Notes under the pieces: generated by a model | Database searches by the model: none | Told to the model about the DNA's origin: nothing | The model's input: the letters and a program-made list of their open reading frames with translations, nothing else | In this document: positions 50,853 through 60,668 of the stretch, in pieces | Position numbering within the stretch: the first letter of the stretch is position 1 | Layout: each line of letters starts with the position of its first letter | Translations under genes and position numbers: made by a program | Assembly: GCA_018712345.1 (NCBI GenBank) | Contig: DVHG01000017.1 | Span: 46,122-110,121 of the forward strand | Reading direction: 5' to 3' | Origin: Candidatus Onthovicinus excrementipullorum | GTDB taxonomy: Bacteria; Bacillota; Clostridia; Oscillospirales; Acutalibacteraceae | Length of the DNA stretch: 64,000 nt

Positions 50853-52049
50853 TTGAAGATCGCCGGCGTTATCGCGGAATACAACCCGTTCCACAACGGG
50901 CACCAATATCAGCTCAGCCGGATGCGGTCGTGCGGGGCGGAACGGATTGTCGCCGTCATGAGCGGCAATTTTGTCCAGCGCGGCGATGTCGCCATTCAGG
51001 ATAAATTCCGGCGTGCCCGCACCGCTGTCCTGTGCGGCGCGGACCTGGTGGTGGAGCTGCCGACGGTCTTCTCAATGGCGCCGGCCGAACGCTTTGCCTA
51101 TGGCGGAATCTTTCTGCTGGAGGCGCTGGGGTGTGTCGATACGCTGTCTTTCGGCTGTGAGGACGATGACATCACTGCGCTGCGCAGGCTCGCGGACTGC
51201 CTTGACGACCCGGAGACGGAAAAGCAGATTGCTGAATGTGTGCGCAGCGGGATCAGCCATCCTGCCGCACGCGAGCGCGCCGTCCGCGCCATTCTTGGCG
51301 CTGCGGATGCGGACCGCCTGCGCAGGCCCAATAACATTCTGGGCATCGAGTATATCCGTGCCTGCCGGCGGATCGGCGCTGAATTCAACTTCCTGCCGAT
51401 CCGGCGGACGGGTGTGGCGCACGACAGCACCGCGCGTACCGGCAGATTCATGAGCGCCTCCGAGATCCGGCGGATACTCTGCTCCGGCGGTCCGCTGCCC
51501 GACGACTGCCTCCCGGCCGCCGCATGTGAAATGATCCAATCCGGACTACAGGATGGGACCGTCCCCGCCCGGTTCAGCCGGCTGGAGCTCCCTCTCCTCT
51601 ATGCGCTTCGGCGTACAGATCCCGCTGCACTTGCCCTTCTGCCCGATATCAGTGAGGGACTGGAGGTAAAAATATATCGCTCCGCACAGCAAGCTACAAA
51701 TTTGGAGGACCTGCTCGCCGGGATCAAAAGCAAACGCTATCCCCTTGCCCGGATCAGAAGGCTGCTGCTCTACGCACTGCTCGGTTTCCGGAGCGAGGAC
51801 TTTTCAAAAAATCCACCATTTATTCGGGTGCTCGCCGCCAACCAGAACGGCTTTGACATCCTGCGCACCGCACAGAAGACCGCCCGCCTGCCTGTTGTGA
51901 CAAAGGCCGCCGATGTGCGCAAGCTGGGGCCGGATGCCGAGCAGTTTTTCAAACTGGAAAGCAGGTGTGACGATATTTACGCCCTGGCCGCGCCGAAGAC
52001 CCAGCCCGGCGCTGCCAACTATACTACAGGGGTTCAAATCGTAAAATAG
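50853..52049 (+). CDS. tmcAL: tRNA(Met) cytidine acetate ligase (TTG start)
   Basis: LKIAGVIAEYNPFHNGHQYQLSRMRS...VAVMSGNFVQRGDVAIQDKF. Confidence 0.92.
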   Translation: MKIAGVIAEYNPFHNGHQYQLSRMRSCGAERIVAVMSGNFVQRGDVAIQDKFRRARTAVLCGADLVVELPTVFSMAPAERFAYGGIFLLEALGCVDTLSFGCEDDDITALRRLADCLDDPETEKQIAECVRSGISHPAARERAVRAILGAADADRLRRPNNILGIEYIRACRRIGAEFNFLPIRRTGVAHDSTARTGRFMSASEIRRILCSGGPLPDDCLPAAACEMIQSGLQDGTVPARFSRLELPLLYALRRTDPAALALLPDISEGLEVKIYRSAQQATNLEDLLAGIKSKRYPLARIRRLLLYALLGFRSEDFSKNPPFIRVLAANQNGFDILRTAQKTARLPVVTKAADVRKLGPDAEQFFKLESRCDDIYALAAPKTQPGAANYTTGVQIVK

Positions 52050-52209
52050 AGACACCGCATACCGGGTCGGGCTTATAGCTCTCCCTTCCTCTTTTTAATG
52101 GTCAAAAATCGGAATGAGCATAACCCATTCCGATGTATAAAAAGATGCTATTCCTGTTTTCACGTATAGGTAAATAGGTGGCCCAAAAGGTTCAGGCTCC
52201 TCTTTGATT

Positions 52210-52950
52210 TTATTTTCTCACACCGCAGATGCTGCAATACTGATATTCCACCCGCTGCTCCTCATGGGTAACAGCGGGAATGGTTTTGTAATAGGTCAGA
52301 ATCGAATGGTCGTTTTCATATGTCGGATTACCATTGCTATCATATCCCAAGAACAGTTCTGGCGGCATATTGTTTTCATAGCGATATGTGCGCATCCATT
52401 CCATCTTTTCCCGTTCCCAGGCTTTAAAGTCATCGGGATTCTCAGAAGTCTTCCAGGTTTTAGTATCCCAATAATACATATGATATTCCGTTACCTTTTC
52501 CGAATGGGCAGGTTCGTCCTCTACAGTCACCGCCGTCACATAGTCCTTCCAGATATGCGTGTGCGCGGCGATGTTTCCGACATTTCCAGCATTGCCGGAG
52601 GATTGCTGGGATGAGTTGTTGCCAGAAGTGGACCGGCCATTCTCTGAAGTTTGCGCCTGCTGATCCCCGGCATCAGCAGAGAACGTCGTATCACTACTCC
52701 CGGGTGCTTCCCCGATTGATGCTGCATTGCTGTTTTCCGGGCCGCTGTCGCTCTTCTCTTCACCCTCTGCAGCGGCAACAGAGGATATTCCTTCAAAACC
52801 TGGTCCCTGCTGAGTGGATGCCCGCCCCCCGAAGGGATACAGAACGGCCACCGCGGTTATCGCCACCAGAATTACTCCCAGCACTGCTGCCAGCGGGAGA
52901 ATAATTTTCCGGTGTCCCCGTAAAAAATTACGTATCTTTTTCAAAACCAC
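52210..52950 (-). CDS. Membrane-anchored hypothetical protein with C-terminal CxxC
   Basis: N-terminal TM, low-complexity Ser/Gly/Asn linker, C-terminal domain ending EYQYCSICGVRK. Confidence 0.7.
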   Translation of the reverse strand: MVLKKIRNFLRGHRKIILPLAAVLGVILVAITAVAVLYPFGGRASTQQGPGFEGISSVAAAEGEEKSDSGPENSNAASIGEAPGSSDTTFSADAGDQQAQTSENGRSTSGNNSSQQSSGNAGNVGNIAAHTHIWKDYVTAVTVEDEPAHSEKVTEYHMYYWDTKTWKTSENPDDFKAWEREKMEWMRTYRYENNMPPELFLGYDSNGNPTYENDHSILTYYKTIPAVTHEEQRVEYQYCSICGVRK

Positions 52951-53110
52951 ATTCCCCTTTCAGCAAAAACGTTTCAGGAGGAACCCCTTACGAAAAAGCG
53001 CCGACATAACGCCCAAGAAAAAATATAACCCACAAACACCCTGCTTCCGGGTATTCGCGGATTATTGTTTTGGTATGGGTGTTCATAATGACAATAACCA
53101 AATAAAAACG

Positions 53111-53128
53111 GGTGTCCATATGGACACC
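53111..53128. terminator. Perfect palindrome downstream of tRNA-Pro
   Basis: GGTGTCCATATGGACACC. Confidence 0.6.
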
Positions 53129-53133
53129 CGGAG

Positions 53134-53210
53134 TGGTCGGAGTGTCGGGACTTGAACCCGAGGCCTCTTGGTCCCGAACCAAGCGCGATACCAAACTTCG
53201 CCACACCCCG
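53134..53210 (-). tRNA. tRNA-Pro (CGG anticodon), CCA encoded
   Basis: CGGGGTG...CTTGG-TTCGGGA-CCAAG...GGTTCAAGTCC...CACTCCG-A-CCA cloverleaf. Confidence 0.92.
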
Positions 53211-53289
53211 ATAAAGGCAACATTGAGATTATATAATAAACAGTAGATAAAATCAAGGGTTTTTTGAAATTTTTTCAAAAAAAAGGGGC

Positions 53290-53318
53290 TTGCATTCTGA
53301 TCCCCTTTTTGATATAAT
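53290..53318 (+). promoter_or_regulatory. Promoter of tRNA-Ser
   Basis: TTGCAT-N17-TATAAT. Confidence 0.75.
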
Positions 53319-53336
53319 ATTCGAGCGGTTTGATAT

Positions 53337-53429
53337 GGAGAGTTGTCCGAGCTGGTCGAAGGAGCACGACTGGAAATCGTGTAAGCCTTAAACGAGGCTT
53401 CGAGGGTTCGAATCCCTTGCTCTCCGCCA
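53337..53429 (+). tRNA. tRNA-Ser (GGA anticodon), CCA encoded
   Basis: GGAGAGT...ACGA-CTGGAAA-TCGT...long variable arm...GGTTCGAATCC...CTCTCC-G-CCA. Confidence 0.94.
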
Positions 53430-53431
53430 CG

Positions 53432-53468
53432 CCGGAGCAAAGTTCGCTTTGCTCCGGCTTATTTTTTT
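53432..53468 (+). terminator. Terminator after tRNA-Ser
   Basis: CCGGAGCAAAG-ttcg-CTTTGCTCCGG-cttatttttttg. Confidence 0.85.
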
Positions 53469-53801
53469 GTCCTTTGGCGGAAAACAACCCTTTCTCCCTC
53501 CCGCGCCCTGCGCCTAATTGTCGAAAAAGGTTACACTGTGCCGTTACTGCTCGTTTGTAAACGTTGTGGCACTGCTGTCTCTCTTTCGGTTTTTGATCCA
53601 GGCGCAACCCATCCCATCCAAAATGCCAAGCTCTTTTCATCGCTCACACACGGAAAGGCACTTGACCCCACACGGGCGCTTTTCAATTTCATTAAAAAAT
53701 ACCTTTTTTCATTTATGCCAAGCTTCAAGAATCATATTTTAAAAAAAATGTCACAAAATCGCTTTTTGCTGGTATTTAATGATAGCAGGAGGTGATAAAA
53801 G

Positions 53802-53990
53802 ATGGACAAAAAGGCACAATTGAATTCGGAACTGACAGCGGCATGCGACCAATTTACAAATTCGTATCTCAGCACCCTGAATCACTCCAACCTGGATGAC
53901 GAAACCTTTCAGGAGATTTATGTAATCGCATTGGAAATCCAAAAAACATTTGACGCATTTGCCAAGGCAATCAACAACTACCTGAAGTAG
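53802..53990 (+). CDS. Small hypothetical protein (62 aa)
   Basis: SD aggaggtgataaaag-ATG; MDKKAQLNSELTAACDQFTNSYLSTLNHSNLDDETFQEIYVIALEIQKTFDAFAKAINNYLK. Confidence 0.6.
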   Translation: MDKKAQLNSELTAACDQFTNSYLSTLNHSNLDDETFQEIYVIALEIQKTFDAFAKAINNYLK

Positions 53991-54162
53991 CAACTTTCAG
54001 ACTTCCGCGCGATATTCCGCACAGAGAGACGGACAATTGACCAAACGTTTAAACCCAGGGACAGCCAAAGTCGCACCGGGCACCGGCCCATTGCTCTGTC
54101 CTGCTCTACAGGCATGAACACGCTTCGCAAAACCGGCCCTGCACAATGCCCGGCGCTAATAG

Positions 54163-54173
54163 GGCAGTAAAAT
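54163..54173. repeat. Left copy of 11-bp direct repeat GGCAGTAAAAT flanking accessory island
   Basis: Identical 11-mer at 60648-60658. Confidence 0.4.
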
Positions 54174-54225
54174 GTAGAGAAGATGGTGTAACACGATATG
54201 TGGCGGGTTACACCGTTTTCTTTTT

Positions 54226-55374
54226 TTATGCGGTCAGCTGTTTTGGAAGCAGTGATGCGCTTCGTATCTGTTCCATCATTCTCCGGATCTCCTGCTCGTC
54301 AGGAAGGCTCACCATTCCCACCGCCGTGAAATAGATGTCAACCTTCACCGATTTTCGAGCGTGCTTCTTTTCTGGATTGTGCACCTCAATGCGACGAATC
54401 AGCTTGTTGACGATTGTCGGCGTCAGTTCTTTCATGTCAGTAAACTCCCGCAACCCCTGCAAAAGCAGGCGCATATCCACCGATTTCTGCTCAATCTCGG
54501 ATAGCTGCTTTTCTTCCTCTTTGACCTTTTCCAGCAGTTCTTTCTGCTCGGATTCATACTCCTCCGCCATCCTTGCATAGCGTTCGTCCGACAGCTTCCC
54601 AATCACATTGTCCTCGTAAATCCGGCTGAACAGCTTGTCCAGATCGGCGATCCGCTTTCTGCTGCTTTCAATGGAAAGCTTCAATTTCTGTTGCCGTTTT
54701 TTCTGGAATTCCCCGCATTTCTGCTTCTGCATATAGAGGAATACCGACTCGTAACAGCGCACAAAATCCGCCAAACCCGCAACCGCTTCTTTCACAATCA
54801 TTTCTAACACCACATCCCGAATGAAATGGATGGTACAGTTTCCTCTGCCGTCCTTGTAGTTGGCGCAGCGGAAGAATTCCTGATTGCGTTTGAGCGATTT
54901 GGCAGCGCAGAAGTGCAGCTTTGATTTGCAGTCGGCACAGAATACCAGACCGGAAAACAAGCTTTTCCGATTTGTCTTTGTCGGTCTGCGCTTGTTCTTC
55001 CTGAGTTCCTGTACCCTCAGCCACACATTTTCATCAATGATCGCTTCCTGCGTGTTTGGAATGATCTGGTATTCTTTTTTTGGATTCTCAATCACCTTAT
55101 GCACCTTGTAGCTAACCGTTGTAGATTTCCCGTTCACCGTGCATCCGGTGTACTGCTGGTTTTCTAAAATACGCTCCACGGTGCTTTCGTGCCAGCCGTA
55201 GATATTTGCCGGAACGGGATTGCTTGTCTTTCTGCCAATCGAGTGAAAATATGCTGTTGGCGTCAAAACCTTTTCTTTTTCCAGCTGCTTTGCGATCTGC
55301 GTCGGCCCTTTCCCAGCAAGGCAGAGGGCGAATATCTTCCGGACGACTTGCGCCGCAGGCTCGTCAATATACCA
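54226..55374 (-). pseudogene. Large serine recombinase, N-terminal catalytic domain missing
   Basis: WYIDEPAAQVVRKIFALCLAGKGPTQIAKQLEKEKVLTPTAYF...SGLVFCADCKSKLHF...RCANYKDGRGNC; homology stops at ~55374. Confidence 0.85.
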
Positions 55375-55691
55375 TTGCTATGACAGATCTTTGCACTAAT
55401 CAAGGCTTTAAGTCAATTATCCCCAAAAGCGAATTTGGAACTGCTTTCGTGTACTATTTTCTCAAAGAAAACAGACAGTTGTTGGAAAGTCATTCATCCG
55501 GAACTACCTTTATGGAGATTTCGGGTAATGTGTTGAAAGCCATTCCCGTTTCCATTCCGCCCGAAGAACTCACGAAGAAATTTTCGTCAATGTGTGAACC
55601 AATATTCGCATATCAGGAACAAATTGAAGCCGAGATTTTGCATTTACTTGAGCTTCAACGCACAATGGTAAGCCAAATATCAAGCCGCTAA
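55375..55691 (+). pseudogene. hsdS: Type I restriction specificity subunit HsdS, C-terminal fragment
   Basis: TIAMTDLCTNQGFKSIIPKSEFGTAFVYYFLKENRQLLESHSSGTTFMEISGNVLKAIPVSIPPEELTKKF...ILHLLELQRTMVSQIS; starts at the junction. Confidence 0.85.
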
Positions 55692-55723
55692 ATTATCATT
55701 TATCATTTAAGGGAGAAACATTT

Positions 55724-56626
55724 ATGCCTTTAGCAGATATTATTCAAATAGTGATTGGTGTTTTGTCTTTACTGGCAACTATTGCGGTTTCCTTTGCGAT
55801 TTATTGGTTGCAAATGCACCATGAAAAAGAATTGCAAAGATTGGAAAAAAAGCAAAAGCAAAAAGAATTAGAGGAAAAGGCAAATTTATTTCTGATGGAT
55901 AATGAATCCGAACGAGATTATTTGCCGTGGTGTGTTCTTGCTGCGAATCTCCACCGGCTTGAGAAACATACCCGTGTTATTTATACAGCTTTTTGCCGCT
56001 GTCCTGAAGAATTGAGAGACGAAATCTTAAAGCAGGCAGGTTTTGAAATAGTTTCAATGAAAGATAAGGATTGGGTATATGATTGCATAGAAAAACTAAA
56101 AGCCGATATTAAGAAATATAATTTAGGGCGAGACTATTTGTATGATGGGGCAAAATACTTTCATAGAAGTTATGAAAGATATCGTGAGTCACAATGGGAT
56201 GGTACACCATGTGTGTTTGAACCTATAAATAAAAACAATAGAATTAGAAGAACATTCAATATCAATCAACTCTCTATCGGTGATTATATAGACGAATATT
56301 TTTACTACTATATTGATAAGCATATGGACTTGGAAAATGACATACCGATTCCCCCTATAGACTATGTGTGGACTTCTCGAAATCTTGCATACTGTGATGA
56401 AGAAAAAGTTTGTATGTGGATGATGGAGCTAATTGAAAATATCGCTATCATAACTAAGAACAGAAAAGCCAATGATGAAACAAATAAGGTTATATTGGAA
56501 TACACCGATGCACAAGCTGAAACTTTTGAGGATAAATATTATGAAACTTTGCAAGCGCTGTATAATTCATACTATGAAGCACCAAAAGATGAAAAAACAA
56601 GAGGTGACCACAATGGCAAACTTTAA
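55724..56626 (+). CDS. Membrane-anchored coiled-coil protein of unknown function in RM operon
   Basis: N-terminal TM IIQIVIGVLSLLATIAVSFAIYWLQMHHEKELQRLEKKQKQKELEEK; overlaps hsdR start by 14 nt. Confidence 0.8.
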   Translation: MPLADIIQIVIGVLSLLATIAVSFAIYWLQMHHEKELQRLEKKQKQKELEEKANLFLMDNESERDYLPWCVLAANLHRLEKHTRVIYTAFCRCPEELRDEILKQAGFEIVSMKDKDWVYDCIEKLKADIKKYNLGRDYLYDGAKYFHRSYERYRESQWDGTPCVFEPINKNNRIRRTFNINQLSIGDYIDEYFYYYIDKHMDLENDIPIPPIDYVWTSRNLAYCDEEKVCMWMMELIENIAIITKNRKANDETNKVILEYTDAQAETFEDKYYETLQALYNSYYEAPKDEKTRGDHNGKL

Positions 56627-59600
56627 TGAACACGCTTTAGAACTATCCATCATGGAGCTGTTCAAGGATGAAGGATACACTTATCTCGCAGGAGAGCAGA
56701 TCCATCGGGAACGCACGGAAGTTCTGCTTGCCGATGACCTGCGGCAGTATTTATATAACCGTTACGCCAAGGACTGCATCACCCCCAGCGAAGTGGACGG
56801 TATCCTTTTGCGGTTGCGGAACATCTCTGGCACAGTGTACGAAGCGAACAAGGCGATACATAAACTGCTGTGCGACGGCTTTATCCTCAACCGTGAGGAC
56901 AGGATGCAGAAGGATTTATATATTGAGCTGATCGACTATGACAACCCCGAAAATAACATCTTCAAAGCGGTCAACCAGTTTGAAATCGAGGGCGTGGGCG
57001 GTCAGCTTCGCATTCCCGACGGTATCGTGTTTGTCAACGGCATTCCTGTGGTAGTTCTGGAATTCAAAAGCGCCGTCAAAGAAAATACAACAATCATGGA
57101 CGCTTACAAGCAGCTCACCGTCCGCTACCGCAGAGATATTCCGGAACTGCTCAAATACAATGCCTTTGTAGTCATCAGCGACGGAGCGAACAACAAATAC
57201 GGTTCTCTTTTCAGTCCCTATGACTATTTCTATGCGTGGAGGAAAGTTGAGTCTAATGATAAGGAGCTGGACGGAATCAACTCCCTTGTCACCATGATAA
57301 AAGGGCTGTTTCGCAAAGACCGATTGCTTGCGGTTATCAAGGATTTTATCTATTTCCCCGACAACTCGGATAAAGAGCTGAAAATCGTCTGCCGTTATCC
57401 GCAGTTTTTTGCTGCAACGAAACTGTTTGAGAATATCAAGCTGCATATGCGTCCTGACGGCGATGGAAAGGGCGGCACCTATTTCGGGGCTACCGGCTGC
57501 GGCAAGAGCTACACCATGTTGTTTTTGACCCGTATGCTGATGAAAAGCAAACTGTTCCACAGCCCGACTATTTTAATTATCACCGACCGTACTGATTTGG
57601 ACGACCAGCTTTCCCGCCAATTTGTCAATTCCAAAAAATATATTGGCGATGAAACGGTAGTCAGCATTGAATCCCGTGAAAAGCTGCGGGAAGAATTGCA
57701 GGGGCGGGAAAGCGGCGGCGTGTATTTAACGACCATTCAGAAATTCACAGAGGATTTGCAGCTTCTTACCGATAGAACCAATGTCATTTGTATTTCTGAT
57801 GAGGCGCACCGGAGCCAGATCAACCTTGACCAAAAGGTCAAAGTGACCGAAGCGGGTGTGGAGCGCAAATACGGCTTTGCCAAGTATTTGCACGATTCCC
57901 TGACAAACGCAACCTATGTAGGCTTTACCGGAACGCCTGTAGACGGAACCATTGAAGTATTCGGCCCTGTGGTGGATTCCTACACCATGACCGAATCGGT
58001 GCGTGACGGCATTACCGTCAATCTTGTTTACGACGGGCGTGCGGCGAGGGTGACGCTGGACAATGCAAAAGTCAAAGAAATCGAACAGTATTACGATCAG
58101 TGCGAAACGCAGGGTGCTAACGAGCACCAAATTGAGGAAAGCCAGAAAGCCGTTGCTAAAATGGAGGCGATTATCGGCGATCCGGACAGGCTGCGTGCAG
58201 TCGCTAAGGACTTTATTCACCATTACGAAACCCGTGTGGCAGAGGGTGCTACAGTTGCGGGAAAGGCAATGTTTGTCTGCATGAACCGCAATATCGCTTA
58301 TGACCTTTACAAAATCATTGTAGAGATGCGTCCCGAATGGGCGGAAAAGAAAATCAGCGAAGATGAAACAGCGCTTACCGATAAAGAGAGAAAAGAACTG
58401 AAGCCCATTGAGAAAATCAAACTGGTGATGACTCGCAACAAAGATGATGAGCCCGCTCTTTATGAAATGCTTGGGACAAAGGATGACCGCAAGGAATTTG
58501 ACCGGCAGTTCAAAAATCCGAAATCCAATTTCAAAATCGCCATTGTTGTCGATATGTGGCTGACCGGATTTGATGTGCCGGAACTGGATACCATTTACAT
58601 AGACAAGCCGATTCAGCAGCACCCCCTGATCCAAACGATCTCCCGTGTCAACCGTGTCTGCGAAGGGAAAGACAAGGGCTTGATTGTAGACTATATCGGC
58701 ATCAAAAAGAATATGAACCTTGCTCTAAAGAAATACACGAACTTTGAATGTGATGAGTTTGAAGGTATAGAGCAGGCAGTTACTATTGTCAAAGACCAAT
58801 TAGAAGTGCTGGCGCAGATGTTCCACAGCTTTAACAGCAAGGATTTCTTTGAGGGCTCTCCGACGGAACAGCTTGCCTGCCTCAATCGGGCGGTTGAATA
58901 TGTGCAGCTTTCGGAAGAACTGGAAACACGCTTTATGGCGGCGGTCAAGCGAATGAAGCAGGCTTTCAATCTTTGCAGCTCCAGCGAAAAGATTTCGGAC
59001 GAGGAAAAAGACTATATCCACTTTTACTGCGCTGTCCGCTCTATTCTCTTCAAGCTGACAAAGGGAGACGCCCCGGATATTTCACAGATGAACGCCCGTG
59101 TGCGTGAAATGCTGGAGGGTGCTATCCAGTCGGACGGTATCGAGGAATTATTTGAAACCGGAAAACATATCTCTGTTGACATTTTCAGCGATGAGTATAT
59201 GGACAAGATAAACGCTATCCAGCTGCCGAACACCAAAATCAAAATCCTGCAAAGACTGCTTTCTCAGGCAATTGACGAATTCAAGAAGGTTAACAAAATT
59301 ATGGGTGTAGAGTTTGCGGACAGATTAAAGCGGGTGGTTGACGAATACAATAACCGCCGCAGAGATGAATCCTATGCCAATGAGGTGCTTGACGATATTG
59401 CCGGGAAGCTTGCCGATCTGCTTGCGGAGCTGAAAACAGAGAAGGACTCCTTCAAAAAATTAGGGATAGACTACGAGGAAAAAGCCTTTTATGATATTTT
59501 GAAAGCCGTTGCAAAGAAATACGAATTCGATAATGAATATCCGGATGAAAAAATGCTTGAGCTTTCAAAGAAAATCAAAGTCATTGTTGACGATAAGTCC

Positions 59601-59759
59601 CGCTATACCGATTGGTCTACCCGTGACGACATCAAAGCAAATTTGCAGGTGGATTTGATTTTGCTGCTGGACGAATACGGCTATCCGCCGGTAACACTGG
59701 ATGATGTCTATAAGGAAGTTCTGGAACAGGCGGAAAACTTTAAGAAGTACGCCGGTTAA
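56613..59759 (+). CDS. hsdR: Type I restriction enzyme endonuclease/translocase subunit HsdR
   Basis: PD...VVVLEFKSA nuclease motif; GATGCGKSYT Walker A; ISDEAHRSQ; FTGTPVDGT. Confidence 0.95.
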   Translation: MANFNEHALELSIMELFKDEGYTYLAGEQIHRERTEVLLADDLRQYLYNRYAKDCITPSEVDGILLRLRNISGTVYEANKAIHKLLCDGFILNREDRMQKDLYIELIDYDNPENNIFKAVNQFEIEGVGGQLRIPDGIVFVNGIPVVVLEFKSAVKENTTIMDAYKQLTVRYRRDIPELLKYNAFVVISDGANNKYGSLFSPYDYFYAWRKVESNDKELDGINSLVTMIKGLFRKDRLLAVIKDFIYFPDNSDKELKIVCRYPQFFAATKLFENIKLHMRPDGDGKGGTYFGATGCGKSYTMLFLTRMLMKSKLFHSPTILIITDRTDLDDQLSRQFVNSKKYIGDETVVSIESREKLREELQGRESGGVYLTTIQKFTEDLQLLTDRTNVICISDEAHRSQINLDQKVKVTEAGVERKYGFAKYLHDSLTNATYVGFTGTPVDGTIEVFGPVVDSYTMTESVRDGITVNLVYDGRAARVTLDNAKVKEIEQYYDQCETQGANEHQIEESQKAVAKMEAIIGDPDRLRAVAKDFIHHYETRVAEGATVAGKAMFVCMNRNIAYDLYKIIVEMRPEWAEKKISEDETALTDKERKELKPIEKIKLVMTRNKDDEPALYEMLGTKDDRKEFDRQFKNPKSNFKIAIVVDMWLTGFDVPELDTIYIDKPIQQHPLIQTISRVNRVCEGKDKGLIVDYIGIKKNMNLALKKYTNFECDEFEGIEQAVTIVKDQLEVLAQMFHSFNSKDFFEGSPTEQLACLNRAVEYVQLSEELETRFMAAVKRMKQAFNLCSSSEKISDEEKDYIHFYCAVRSILFKLTKGDAPDISQMNARVREMLEGAIQSDGIEELFETGKHISVDIFSDEYMDKINAIQLPNTKIKILQRLLSQAIDEFKKVNKIMGVEFADRLKRVVDEYNNRRRDESYANEVLDDIAGKLADLLAELKTEKDSFKKLGIDYEEKAFYDILKAVAKKYEFDNEYPDEKMLELSKKIKVIVDDKSRYTDWSTRDDIKANLQVDLILLLDEYGYPPVTLDDVYKEVLEQAENFKKYAG

Positions 59760-59904
59760 AAGCATATAGAATCAATCGGGTCTTAGGGCAGCGCCCTAAC
59801 GAGAATCACTGTTTGTAGCCGTATGGGGATACAAACAGTCTGCTCGCTAAGATGATACAGAAAAACCGGAGAAGGCTGTTTTGCTTTCTCCGGTTCGTTC
59901 TATG

Positions 59905-60072
59905 TTACCCTAATTTTTTCGGCTTTGCTTTTGAAATTTTGACAATCAAGTCGTCTACGGCGTCGGTATAGCGCCCTTCCTGCCGCAGCTTGTTCTGAAA
60001 CCAAATGAGATTTTGAATGAGAAATCTGTGCTCAGCTTCCGAAAGATAGAGATGATATTTCTGCTCTCTCAT
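59905..60072 (-). CDS. Small transposon-associated hypothetical protein
   Basis: MREQKYHLYLSEAEHRFLIQNLIWFQNKLRQEGRYTDAVDDLIVKISKAKPKKLG; adjacent to tnpV. Confidence 0.65.
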   Translation of the reverse strand: MREQKYHLYLSEAEHRFLIQNLIWFQNKLRQEGRYTDAVDDLIVKISKAKPKKLG

Positions 60073-60441
60073 ACGAAAATCAACTCGTTGTTGACGATTT
60101 CAGCGACTCGGTTTCGGATGTTGTTCATCTTTTGCACCCATTCCATAGGGTGCTTGGCTTTCAGATCTTCCGTGACATTTTCCTGCTTAGAAAGTACGGA
60201 TACAAGTGATTGAAACAGCCGCTCCGCCTGCTGATCTACCTCTGCTAGATGTTCATTCAGTGTTCCGGCGGTCAGCAGATTGTAATACCAAATTTTGTGA
60301 TACCGCTTCAAATACTGCCGGTATTGTTGCCCCCCAAATTCCGATTTCAATTTCTTTTTCGGGTGGTATTTTCAGATTGGGAAGCTCATAATCGCCTTGC
60401 CGGGTATAGGTGCCGCCTGCTTTTTCATAAATGCTTTTCAT
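60069..60441 (-). pseudogene. tnpV: TnpV transposon-encoded protein, frameshifted
   Basis: MKSIYEKAGGTYTRQGDYELPNLKIPPEKEIEIGIWG / GQQYRQYLKRYHKIWYYNLLTAGTLNEHLAEVDQQAE...MEWVQKMNNIRNRVAEIVNNELIFV in two frames joined at G6 run (60330-60335). Confidence 0.8.
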
Positions 60442-60647
60442 CGTAAAACCTCCTGTGTTTTATGATATTTTCATTCTACAGAAGATTCTCAGGAAAAACC
60501 AATGTGCCGATTGCAGTTTTAACGGCATATACAGAACAAGAGTACGAACCCTTCGATTCGTACTCTCGTTTCTACCCTGCAATGCCGATTTCTGTGTGTT
60601 TTTCGGATACTGCCTTATGCACACTCGGCAAAACAGGCGGCCGCTTT

Positions 60648-60658
60648 GGCAGTAAAAT
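60648..60658. repeat. Right copy of 11-bp direct repeat GGCAGTAAAAT
   Basis: Identical 11-mer at 54163-54173. Confidence 0.4.
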
Positions 60659-60668
60659 TTACGGGTAA

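Noticed and set aside
53538-53795. 85-aa ORF MPLLLVCKRCGTAVSLSVFDPGATHPIQNAKLF...
   Set aside because: No SD at its ATG, compositionally odd and in a region of non-coding character between tRNA-Ser and the next gene; not enough support to call.
55206-55691. 161-aa ORF as an intact hsdS
   Set aside because: First ~55 codons are antisense to the recombinase remnant; only the part from ~55375 has HsdS homology.
57726-58634. 302-aa minus-strand ORF
   Set aside because: Antisense to hsdR; hsdR motifs are clear.
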